Positions 56,951 through 64,000 of a stretch of 64,000 bases of DNA are shown here, piece after piece. The stretch is taken from assembly GCA_049649525.1 (NCBI GenBank), contig JBARZE010000026.1:10712-74711 (forward strand), given 5' to 3'. Numbering within the stretch: position 1 is the first letter of the stretch; each line of letters starts with the position of its first letter. The DNA is from JAAURB01 sp049649525. Lineage in GTDB: Bacteria > Cyanobacteriota > Cyanobacteriia > Cyanobacteriales > Microcoleaceae. The notes below the pieces were generated by a model. That model saw only the letters and a list, made by a program, of their open reading frames with translations, made no database searches and was not told where the DNA came from. The position numbers and the translations under genes are program-made.

Positions 56951-58783
56951 TTATTCAGGTGTCGATAAATCCCTAACCATCAGAGAGAGGAGAGCGCGAG
57001 CAGACTCTTCGTCGGGAAATCGATCTGTTGGATTAGTATCTAAATCAGATGCGTCCCACTCTGCTTTTGCAGAATCATTAACCTTATTCTGAATAAAGGC
57101 ATCGCGATCAAATTCTTCAATATTAGAAGCAAAGCCCATATCCAGAAGTGCTTGATCGATATCTTCTTCAGTCGGATTTGTGTTACCTTGTAGAATTAGA
57201 TTCTGCTTGACAATATTCCGAATGGCTTCATTTTGTTTTCGACTCTCTTCGTTTCTTGCGTTAACGGCCTCTTCTTCCTCATTCGCCTCCTGAATAATCT
57301 GTCGAGCTTCGACTGCCATCTGAGCCGAAAACTGAGCATTTCTCAACAGATCCGTTGCCGAATCTACCACCTGAGACAATAGAGTTTGCAAAGAGTCTTG
57401 AAAGCGTTCTTGAATCTTATCAAATCCATCATCTTTACGTTCTTGAGAAGAAAGCTCGCGATCGCCTGCAATTGCTGCTAACGTTTCAAATTCCGCTTTT
57501 TCACGCTTAACCTCATCAATAACCGTCGTGTCAGAGATGTAGCTTTGTGCAAATTGGTCGTATTCGTCAGTCGAATTTAGAGTGCTATCAAGTGCCTCAA
57601 TCATATTCTCAAAGAGATTACGAATGTTGGTCAAGATGCGGTCGCTGCGTTGATTATTTTGCTCAACAATTGACTTCATTCCAAAAGCCAAGCCTAAATC
57701 ATCTTCAGTGATCCACTCGATCTTCTCTTCTGGGTTATCGGGATCGTCAACTTGAAAGAAAAATTTGGCTTGAGCGAAATCATCATTATTATTGAGCTGA
57801 ATAGATAGATTCTCTTCTGCCGTTTCGAGGCTTTCATTCAGCTCCGTTAAATTCACCTCTTCGGGATTGGTTTCTTCTAAGTTTGCAATCTGTTCTTGAA
57901 GAGAATTAACGACTTCAACGGCTTCACGAATCGCTTGATCATCAGGAGCTGAACTATACCCGCCAATCAAGTAATTATAGGCAGCCAATTCATCTTGGTA
58001 CTTTTGGAGTTGCTCTTCAAGTGCCTCGAAAGCTTCGTTGCGGGCATTGACTCGATCAAAGATACTGTAGATTGTGAATCCCAGAGAAACAGAACTAACC
58101 GTCTTAGAGACGACATCAGCACCAATTGCAATCCTGCTTCGACGAATTTTTTTGATTGCCTGAGCCTGCGCTTCATCCAGCATTTCTTCGCCAGAGAAGG
58201 CATTTGTCCGCTCTCGTAGCGTTGAAGTTGAAGTTGAAGGTTGACCAAAGCGTTTTCTGATGGCATGACAGACTGCTGTAAACGCTAGATCGGCAACGGT
58301 GATGCCCAAAACGGCGGGGCTGAAACTGATCTGTGCCAAATATTCCTGCACGTCTTGTATGTGTAAGGCAAATTCTTCAGCACTTAGATGATTGTCAGTC
58401 CGTTGAGCCGGACCTGTGAGCCAAGCATAGGCGGTTGGAAAATCCCCAAAAGTCAGATTAAACTGACCCACTTTTTCCATCAGTTCTTTGACTTGAGCCT
58501 GCTTGAAGTCATAAAGCTCCAGGCTGAGATCTAAAGTATTCATTGCATTGTCGAGGTTATCAATGTCAGTCTGCACAGTTTTGACTTGTGCTACTTTTGC
58601 ATCAACCAGCTTTCCGACATCTGCAACCTCCTGACACTTATCGCGAAAAGCCGGGTCGTAATCTTCGCCCATTGCAGCTTTAGCAATCTCATCACCCAAA
58701 GTCGCGACATCAGCAGTGGTATCTACAATCTCAATAAATGTGCTGACATTTTTAGCAACCTTCAAAAAAGATGCCCATCCCAT
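56951..58783 (-). CDS. large coiled-coil protein with hydrophobic segments, second gene of a pair
   Basis: From the ATG at 58783 (preceded by AGGAG) the product is 610 residues; an upstream start at 58855 is less likely. It begins MGWASFLKVAKNVSTFIEIV. Hydrophobic stretches lie around residues 145-165 (SPAVLGITVADLAFTAVCHA) and 230-245 (SSVSLGFTIYSIF), followed by very long acidic coiled coils (FEALEEQLQKYQDELAAYN and onward). The C-terminal 100 residues are acidic and helical. No enzyme motif is seen. The layout resembles alpha-helical pore-forming toxin subunits, but no homology is claimed. Confidence 0.6.
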   Translation of the reverse strand: MGWASFLKVAKNVSTFIEIVDTTADVATLGDEIAKAAMGEDYDPAFRDKCQEVADVGKLVDAKVAQVKTVQTDIDNLDNAMNTLDLSLELYDFKQAQVKELMEKVGQFNLTFGDFPTAYAWLTGPAQRTDNHLSAEEFALHIQDVQEYLAQISFSPAVLGITVADLAFTAVCHAIRKRFGQPSTSTSTLRERTNAFSGEEMLDEAQAQAIKKIRRSRIAIGADVVSKTVSSVSLGFTIYSIFDRVNARNEAFEALEEQLQKYQDELAAYNYLIGGYSSAPDDQAIREAVEVVNSLQEQIANLEETNPEEVNLTELNESLETAEENLSIQLNNNDDFAQAKFFFQVDDPDNPEEKIEWITEDDLGLAFGMKSIVEQNNQRSDRILTNIRNLFENMIEALDSTLNSTDEYDQFAQSYISDTTVIDEVKREKAEFETLAAIAGDRELSSQERKDDGFDKIQERFQDSLQTLLSQVVDSATDLLRNAQFSAQMAVEARQIIQEANEEEEAVNARNEESRKQNEAIRNIVKQNLILQGNTNPTEEDIDQALLDMGFASNIEEFDRDAFIQNKVNDSAKAEWDASDLDTNPTDRFPDEESARALLSLMVRDLSTPE

Positions 58784-58866
58784 GATAATTCTCCTAAATT
58801 TGATGTTGATTGATTGACTGAAAAATTGAGTCGATGAAAGAGTAATCCTCTCCATCGCGCCCTCAG

Positions 58867-60573
58867 CTACCCAAAGAATTGAATAGTGAGAGAGCCTAAA
58901 GTCATGTTCATCGAAGCGGAATCTTGTTGAACTTCTGCCGAGCTTGTTTTGGCTGTGATGATGATGCCGAAAGCATGCTGTTCATGAACTAGGATAGAAG
59001 CACTGCCCTCAGACGGATTGCTCATTAATGGAGGAACATCATTGTATAAAGTAATGACTTCACGTCCAGAGGGGCTATCCGCAAAAACAACAACCTCGCC
59101 AATCGGATTCTCAGAAGCATGAGAACCTCCATAACTCCACTGAATTGATAGAGTCTTTGTCAGTTCTGCGGTTGTGTAATATTTCCAGGTGGCGTCAGAA
59201 GAGGTATCGTTTCCTGGAAGGCTATACATACAGACAATCTGATTCAGTTTCTCATTCTGCATGATCACAGGCTCACTAGAACCTTCAACAGACCAGGGCA
59301 GCGATGAAATAGCCGGGAAGTTCGTCTGCTCAGTAGATTGAGCCTCAGAAAAACCCGCTTCGCGATCAACCATCTTGATAATCTCCAACGCTTCTGCCTT
59401 GGAAATATTTGGATCGATTGCCGCAACGTGATTGACTCTTTGCTCTAATGGCTTTCCTCTCGTTTGCTCTGCTTTCTGCTTTGCCCGGTCGATAATGCCA
59501 TTGACTGAAATCAAACGATTGACCACCGATCTCAATGCCTCCTGTGTTGATTCAGCCCAAGCTGGCCAACTTTTTAAGGTTTGAGGTGGCTCGACACTGT
59601 TGAGAAGCTCATTAATCCGAGAGAGAATTTCAGATTTCTCTTGACGCAATGCCGATAAATCTCGTTGAGCCTCGGCAATATCACGATCTAATTCAGTCAG
59701 TGTTTTCTCAAGTTGAGCTTTCTGACGCTCTAATTCTGCAACACTTAAACCAATATCAAGCCCCACAGAAACGACTGCTAAAACCCCTGATGCTCTCCCG
59801 GCAAGCTTGCCCACCTTGAGAAACTTTGAGGACTTGGCAGCAGTATTAACCACCGCCGATGAGCCTGTGCGAGTAATATTCGAGACCTTAGTCAATCGTT
59901 TGGCTTTTGATAATGAACCCAAAGCAATTAGTGCAGCCGTTCCATCTGCGACACCGACAATCAGGTTAGACATCGCTATTTTTTTGCCAACTTGCTCCCA
60001 TTTTTTTGTAGAAGCACTGACCTGATCCACTTGCGCAATCGTCATTGGAGGAATATCCAGAATGGTTGCCCATTTCTCCCACTCAGGTATCTTCTGAGCT
60101 TCTGCTAATAATGTTTCAGCTTCTAGACTCTCCTGAGACAAGAGAATGACATCCCCACACATATCACTGAGCGTACTCACCAGTTGATCTCGATCGCGCT
60201 CTAAATTTTGACCGCTTTGAAACAATTCTTGAATCTGCGATAACTTTCTTCTGACTTCCTCCTCCATTCTTTCCAAAAAAGGATAGTGATTTTTCTTAAT
60301 CGCATCAGCCGCACTCAGAACTCCGGCATCTGACATTGTTTGCTTGGCAGCTTCCATTTCATCATTAAATTGAAAGCCTGTACTCACATTCGCAATGTCA
60401 ATTGCTGTGTCTGTAACAATTCGTGTTGCTGATGTGCCAACGTCCTTAGTGACTGATGCAACATCATTAACGACTGGAGATTTGGAAATTTCATTTACAG
60501 TCTTTTGCGTCTCCTCAGCAATGATGTTTCCCGCATCTTTAAAAGCTTTTCCAACCTTCTTAAAAAAACCCAT
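58867..60573 (-). CDS. coiled-coil protein with hydrophobic hairpin and beta C-terminal domain, first gene of a pair
   Basis: The product is 568 residues with AGGAGA ahead of the ATG. Helices and coiled coil occupy residues 1-190; a small-residue-rich hydrophobic region follows (about 200-290: SNLIVGVADGTAALIALGSL, then VLAVVSVGLDIGLSV); a second coiled coil (280-370) and a C-terminal domain of about 145 residues with beta character (KLNQIVCMYSLPG, EVVVFADSPSGREVITLYN) complete it. It shares the MG-aromatic start and the ribosome-binding context with the next gene, 83 bases on. Coiled coil, hairpin, coiled coil plus beta head fits a membrane-active protein. Family unknown. Confidence 0.62.
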   Translation of the reverse strand: MGFFKKVGKAFKDAGNIIAEETQKTVNEISKSPVVNDVASVTKDVGTSATRIVTDTAIDIANVSTGFQFNDEMEAAKQTMSDAGVLSAADAIKKNHYPFLERMEEEVRRKLSQIQELFQSGQNLERDRDQLVSTLSDMCGDVILLSQESLEAETLLAEAQKIPEWEKWATILDIPPMTIAQVDQVSASTKKWEQVGKKIAMSNLIVGVADGTAALIALGSLSKAKRLTKVSNITRTGSSAVVNTAAKSSKFLKVGKLAGRASGVLAVVSVGLDIGLSVAELERQKAQLEKTLTELDRDIAEAQRDLSALRQEKSEILSRINELLNSVEPPQTLKSWPAWAESTQEALRSVVNRLISVNGIIDRAKQKAEQTRGKPLEQRVNHVAAIDPNISKAEALEIIKMVDREAGFSEAQSTEQTNFPAISSLPWSVEGSSEPVIMQNEKLNQIVCMYSLPGNDTSSDATWKYYTTAELTKTLSIQWSYGGSHASENPIGEVVVFADSPSGREVITLYNDVPPLMSNPSEGSASILVHEQHAFGIIITAKTSSAEVQQDSASMNMTLGSLTIQFFG

Positions 60574-60949
60574 GTTTATTTCTCCTGTTTTGAGATGCTC
60601 AGTACATTATTGTGACCAGCAGTTGAGATGCAACCCTCAGGATGAGGATTTATTAGAGTCCATGACCTGATGGATTTACCTCCTAATCGTGAATTGAATC
60701 CCCGGTGAAATCATCCTGTTTTTTCTGTTCTACTTGCACTTATCTCTCGTACTTTTGGGTTATGCACTTTTTAATTAATAAATTATTAAACCGGACAAAT
60801 TAAAAGCAGTAATTGAGCTAAACTTTTGAGATAAAAATTTGAAATGACAGGATCTCAATCAGTGATTAAAATGATAAATATCAAGTTTTTTTGTGTTCGG
60901 AATCAGATGCTTTTGTGACGGTGATCATAACGTCTGCGAGAATAAGGTA
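60574..60949. other. divergent intergenic region
   Basis: This 376-base gap separates the coiled-coil operon (minus) from a small plus-strand gene and must hold the operon promoter. It is AT-rich between 60740 and 60890. No clear operator or repeat is seen. Confidence 0.35.
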
Positions 60950-61216
60950 ATGAATAACTGTTCCAAATGCCTCAACTATTCCTGGACGCATTACCTTGTC
61001 TGTGCTGTTCATCCAACCGGGCCAGAACATGAAAGTTGTGATGACTTCGACCCTGACCCCGAAACAGAAGCAATACTCTACAAAGACTTTTTAGGCATTG
61101 GTGAAGCTGAGATTGATGACATGATTAATAATCCTTGGCATCGTGATCCTGAAAAAAATTGGTCACCGCCAGGGACAAAATATGTTGATGGAGAGTTGGT
61201 GTTTATTGAAGATTGA
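60950..61216 (+). CDS. small four-cysteine (zinc-ribbon-like) protein
   Basis: From the ATG at 60950 (AAGG just upstream) the product is 88 residues. CSKCLNYSWTHYLVCAVHPT and HESCDDFDPDPE hold four Cys in a zinc-ribbon-like spacing. The rest is acidic and ends in GTKYVDGELVFIED. This resembles short cyanobacterial proteins with a CxxC...CAVHP-G pattern, whose role is unknown. The frame extends upstream to 60893 but without a better start. Confidence 0.65.
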   Translation: MNNCSKCLNYSWTHYLVCAVHPTGPEHESCDDFDPDPETEAILYKDFLGIGEAEIDDMINNPWHRDPEKNWSPPGTKYVDGELVFIED

Positions 61217-61355
61217 ATAATAAGGGCAACCTATCTAGGGGTTGCTAAAAAAGCAGAGAAAGATTGTAGTTTATGAATTACAGAGCCTTGGGGAGTAGCC
61301 AAAAGAGGAGAAAAAAGCTAAAATACCAAAAAAACCTTGCATCACCATCGGCAAA

Positions 61356-61983
61356 ATGTACCGAAAAGTTGAAAATCAGATCAACTCTGAGGCTGACTTT
61401 TAGCTACCCTTTGAGGGAAAATTGTCTCCTGAAAATCGTTGGGTGATCATGCTAGTAGAGGAGGGCGCGAGTTTTCCTACTGTTGCTCATTGCTTCAATG
61501 CTTTACCCCCATAAGTCCATTGAAAGGGTTTAGCCATAGTACGATTGAAGTAATCAATGAATTCTAGGATACGGGTTTTAAGGTGAGCAATGCTGGTAAA
61601 ATTCCCTCGTCTGAGGAGTACTATGACAATTGACTAGCTGTTGCAACTGCTGTTGTTCTGCTTGTGTTAGTTGCACTGGTTTTGGGCTTAGTCTGGGCAT
61701 GGGTTAATCCGCAATCCTTACCTACCTCATAATAGTAGCTCTATTCCCGCCCTCCTCTACTAGGTGCATTAATCATCAAAGAGAGGCTAGGAACAAGTGA
61801 TAGGGAAACAGTAGAACAAATAAGAGAAAATCCATATCTACAATACTTTATCGGACTGAAATCCTACAGTAATGAAGCACCATTTAATGGGGTAATGTTT
61901 GTACATTTCCGCAAAAGAATAAATGAGGAATTAGTACATAAACTGAATCAAAAGATGGTGAAGCAAGCGGAGGAAAAGAATAG
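61356..61983 (+). pseudogene. IS1182-like transposase, N-terminal fragment split by a MITE
   Basis: The ATG at 61356 opens MYRKVENQINSEADF, an in-frame TAG, then LPFEGKLSPENRWVIM up to the MITE at 61453. After the MITE the reading resumes as LGALIIKERLGTSDRETVEQ and IGLKSYSNEAPFNGVMFVHF, ending at KQAEEKN where the IS5-like element begins. The first 130 or so residues of an IS1182-type transposase are thus represented, with about 30 residues normally found between the two parts apparently missing. The catalytic domain is gone. Confidence 0.75.
61455..61760 (-). mobile_element. IS630-derived MITE with TA target duplication
   Basis: The 306-base element has perfect 13-base terminal inverted repeats (GTAGAGGAGGGCG and CGCCCTCCTCTAC) and is flanked by TA on both sides. 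On the minus strand it holds the start (61700) of an IS630 transposase, MPRLSPKPVQLTQAEQQQLQ, joined out of frame to its end, FIDYFNRTMAKPFQWTYGGK (stop at 61487). The middle with the DDE residues is deleted, so it depends on a helper transposase. Confidence 0.85.
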
Positions 61984-62080
61984 ACCTATGTGCAAAAGTA
62001 GCGACTGCTAACTAATTTTGACTTCATATAAAGTTCATCATTATAGATAGCAGCTATCAAATTAAAACGTAGAGAAAATC

Positions 62081-62129
62081 TGCTTGCTCCGTCTTTACGC
62101 GCCCGGAAACCTCGGTGCAGGCGGTGCGC
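62081..62129. repeat. 49-bp small insertion element, copy 1
   Basis: The 49 bases starting TGCTTGCTCCGTCTTTACGC and ending GCGGTGCGC interrupt the transposase reading RNRRK-RFSLRF. A copy with two differences lies at 62554-62602 in the same orientation within the same gene. Confidence 0.82.
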
Positions 62130-62482
62130 TTTTTCTGCGATTCCGATATCTTTCGGATAGAATCTTAAAAACTTTAAGATAACGATATACATGCTCAACG
62201 ACAATTCTAAGAGAAGCTAAATCTCTATTTTCTTTTTTCTGTTTTTGAGATAGTTCTTTATATCTCGGTTTTTTGTGAGTAGTTTGACTAAATTTGTGAA
62301 GTTTTTTAATTCCTTGATATCCCTTATCTCCTAAGCATTTAATTTCTTCATTCAAGCAGGTTTTACTATTTTTTTAAAATTTAAAGTTATGTTCTTTGCC
62401 CTTTCCGTAGGCAGTACAGAGGATTTGTTTATTTTTTTGATTGATGACTATTTGCAATTTTAATGTGTGCTTTTTCTTTCTT

Positions 62483-62529
62483 GATGCAGTCGCTCATGCG
62501 GGAAACCCCCAAGACCGCGCTGCATCGCT
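62483..62529. repeat. 47-bp palindrome-armed insertion element
   Basis: The 47 bases have arms GATGCAG (62483-62489) and CTGCATC (62520-62526) and the core GGGAAACCCCCAAGACC, which is a sequence type I recall as widespread in cyanobacterial genomes. Removing it restores the transposase reading KKFYSGK-KKEKAHIKI. Confidence 0.75.
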
Positions 62530-62553
62530 TTTGCCACTGTAGAACTTTTTCTG

Positions 62554-62602
62554 TGCTTGCTCCGTCTTTGCGCGCCCGGAAACCTCGGCGCAGGCGGTGC
62601 GC
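62554..62602. repeat. 49-bp small insertion element, copy 2
   Basis: This copy differs from the one at 62081 by two substitutions (Ta/Tg before CGCGCC and T/C in CGGTGCAG). It interrupts the transposase between IECPKK and QKKFYSG. Confidence 0.82.
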
Positions 62603-63055
62603 TTTTTTTAGGGCATTCTATCGAATTTTCAGTTACATCTACCACTACTACATTAATTTCATTATTAGATTTTAACAGTTGTTTTTTTCCAGGTAATTTA
62701 AAAGTTAGGGACTTGATTAAAATATTCTCAATTTTGGTTGTTATGCGATATACTGTTGACTCATTGAGTCCCCAAGATTGTCCTATATGAAAGTAAGTCC
62801 TATACTCTCGCAAATATTCTAAAGTCATTAAAACAAGATGTATCTATGCTTAATTTAGAGGGTCGCCCTGTTTTCTTCTTAAATTTCTGATGATTTAAGA
62901 CTAATTTAACCATCTGCTCAAAAGTCTCTGGTTTGACTCCACAAAGCGCGTTTGAACTCTTCTGGTTTCAAGTTTTTAACTTTTTCATAGACCATATCTT
63001 TCTAGTTGTACATAAGTGGCGATCGCATTATATATCAGACTTTTGCGCATAGGTC

Positions 63056-63384
63056 TAATTTCCATTCTTATCGCGTCTAATTTCAACAATCTTGACATTA
63101 AAACTTTCCCATTCCTGAACCGTAAATCCGGTGTACCGATGACTAATATCAAGTTACCATTTTCTTCCAGGCTGACACAATACTGTTAGCCTTAATGTAG
63201 TGCCTCTGTTGGTTAAGAGTAACGGACAGAGTTACTCTTCAAGCTTTAGTTTTGAGGAGACGAAACCCATTCAAGAAGTCAGAAGTCAGAAATCACCAAG
63301 TCGGGAGTAAAAATTAACATTCATAGGCAAAAATTTTTGTTGACATTTACAACAGTTAACTTGTCACAAGTGACTTCTAACTTC
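63056..63384. other. 329-base gap after the IS cluster
   Basis: No intact gene is present. On the minus strand 63057-63150 reads DISHRYTGFTVQEWESFNVK, a coding-like remnant without start. Short direct repeats of AAGTCAGAAGTCAGAA type at 63275-63300 are mirrored by ACTTCTGACTT at 63388-63400. Confidence 0.35.
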
Positions 63385-63741
63385 CTACTTCTGACTTTGA
63401 GCGAAGCGATAAATGCCTAAATTGATAGTGAATACCAATAGACCCAAGAAGACTTGTATTGTCCGTGTCAGTTCTCCAGGGTAAATAATAGGCAAGATAT
63501 AGTGTTCGATGAAACTGCTATCATAACCGCTGATTCCACCCTGTTCTCTAAGCCAGTTTTCTAGCGGTGTGAGGGGACATATCCAACCGAAGAAGGTTAG
63601 GAGTATAGCCCAGGTCAAGGCTGGCAGATGCAGAAGCGCACAACGAGGATACTTCAGTACTAATAATCCTCCTAGGCATACGAATAAGATGAATGCCAAA
63701 TGGATGAGGACAATAAAATCGGCGGTTATACGATAAATCAA
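63385..63741 (-). CDS. DUF2784 membrane protein
   Basis: The product is 118 residues with three to four membrane helices. The start IYRITADFIVLIHLAFILFV, then FFGWICPLTPLENWLREQGG and GELTRTIQVFLGLLVF, match the DUF2784 family of small inner-membrane proteins. The function is unknown. It follows the IS cluster and looks intact. Confidence 0.8.
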   Translation of the reverse strand: MIYRITADFIVLIHLAFILFVCLGGLLVLKYPRCALLHLPALTWAILLTFFGWICPLTPLENWLREQGGISGYDSSFIEHYILPIIYPGELTRTIQVFLGLLVFTINLGIYRFAQSQK

Positions 63742-63867
63742 GTTAAAGAACTCATAGATGATTGTTTTTTCTCTTCACTTCTAATACTTCCCCCAACTCC
63801 CACAGTGGATAAATACTCTCAAACCGTTTATTCTATATCCACCCTCGCGGTATCAAAGTCAAAGAAA

Positions 63868-64000
63868 TTACTCATTAGTTGATTCACTCAACCAATTTTC
63901 TATTCGTAATCTATCAAAATCCTCAAAGTCAGAAATATTATTCGTTACCAAAATCAAATCATTACAAACAGCAATACTGGCAATTTGACCATCAACAAAA
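63868..64000 (-). CDS. PIN-domain (VapC-like) toxin, partial at window end
   Basis: The visible C-terminal 43 codons read FVDGQIASIAVCNDLILVTN, then NISDFEDFDRLRIENWLSES and the stop at 63868. D.QIA.IA...L.LVT.N..DF is the end of a PIN domain with two of its acidic metal ligands. VapC-type toxins cleave RNA. The start and any antitoxin gene lie beyond the window. Confidence 0.8.
   Translation of the reverse strand, partial: FVDGQIASIAVCNDLILVTNNISDFEDFDRLRIENWLSESTNE

Larger units (their letters stand above)
61983..63055 (-). mobile_element. IS5-like insertion sequence, itself carrying three small inserts
   Basis: The element is about 1.07 kb, with ends GACCTATGTGCAAAAGT and, on the other strand, GACCTATGCGCAAAAGT (one mismatch). 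The minus-strand transposase starts at 62995 (MVYEKVKNLKPEEFKRAL), is frameshifted at about 62945, continues as MTLEYLREYRTYFHIGQSWG and KINVVVVDVTE-type DDE sequence, then CLGDKGYQGIKKLHKF and RNRRK, ending RFSLRFNLIAAIYNDELYMK. It is a DDE_Tnp_4-type IS5 family member. Three small elements (62081-62129, 62483-62529, 62554-62602) interrupt the coding sequence. Confidence 0.8.

Overview
This window comes from a cyanobacterium, most likely a filamentous one of the Oscillatoria/Planktothrix/Lyngbya kind. The evidence is the many HIP1 octamers (GCGATCGC), a SigF-type group 3 sigma factor, cyanobacteria-only small families (DUF2973, DUF2605), a CYP120-like P450, pentapeptide and RTX proteins, and dispersed short hairpin repeats. 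Base composition is AT-rich. I saw no rRNA, tRNA or CRISPR array.

Layout. 1-7.1 kb: small membrane and secreted proteins, an 8-bp tandem repeat, sigF, then two adjacent dynamin-like GTPases. 7.2-29.2 kb: mostly chromosomal housekeeping and envelope genes: OmpR-type regulator, DUF2973/DUF2605 pair, thrS, a RelE/ParE-type toxin-antitoxin pair, clpP, an RNase R gene, an esterase, a methyltransferase, a PhoD-like protein whose metal ligands look lost, a small gene behind a striking two-operator promoter, an MBL-fold protein, a pstC relic, a pentapeptide protein, a 5'-nucleotidase and a polytopic membrane protein. 29.4-34.1 kb: a 1474-residue RTX protein with a lipase-like front end and a small companion. 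34.3-37.2 kb: an HTH-STAND ATPase split by a frameshift in an A9 run, followed by a TPR protein. 37.2-43.6 kb: valS, an acyltransferase, a frameshifted small gene and acs.

43.7-53.6 kb is a gene graveyard: a second NB-ARC/TPR gene broken by a 28-bp repeat insertion, a Tn7-like relic (frameshifted tnsA plus a repeat-rich transposon end), a broken ribbon-helix-helix gene, a frameshifted P450, and a topoisomerase I fragment hit by one insertion sequence and two repeat-bounded inserts. 53.9-60.6 kb is a minus-strand cluster: two large coiled-coil/hydrophobic-hairpin proteins, an orphan RHS tip and an ankyrin protein. 61.3-63.1 kb is a nest of insertion elements: a MITE inside an IS1182-like gene, followed by an IS5-like element that itself carries three small repeat insertions. 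The window ends with a DUF2784 protein and a partial PIN-domain protein.

The best candidates for undescribed biology are the coiled-coil pair with RHS tip and ankyrin gene (56-60.6 kb), the split HTH-STAND-TPR module with upstream iterons (34.2-37.2 kb), the paired dynamin-like GTPases, and the small insertion elements found inside genes. Several genes here are frameshifted; without reads I cannot separate true decay from sequencing error, except where an inserted element accounts for the shift exactly.
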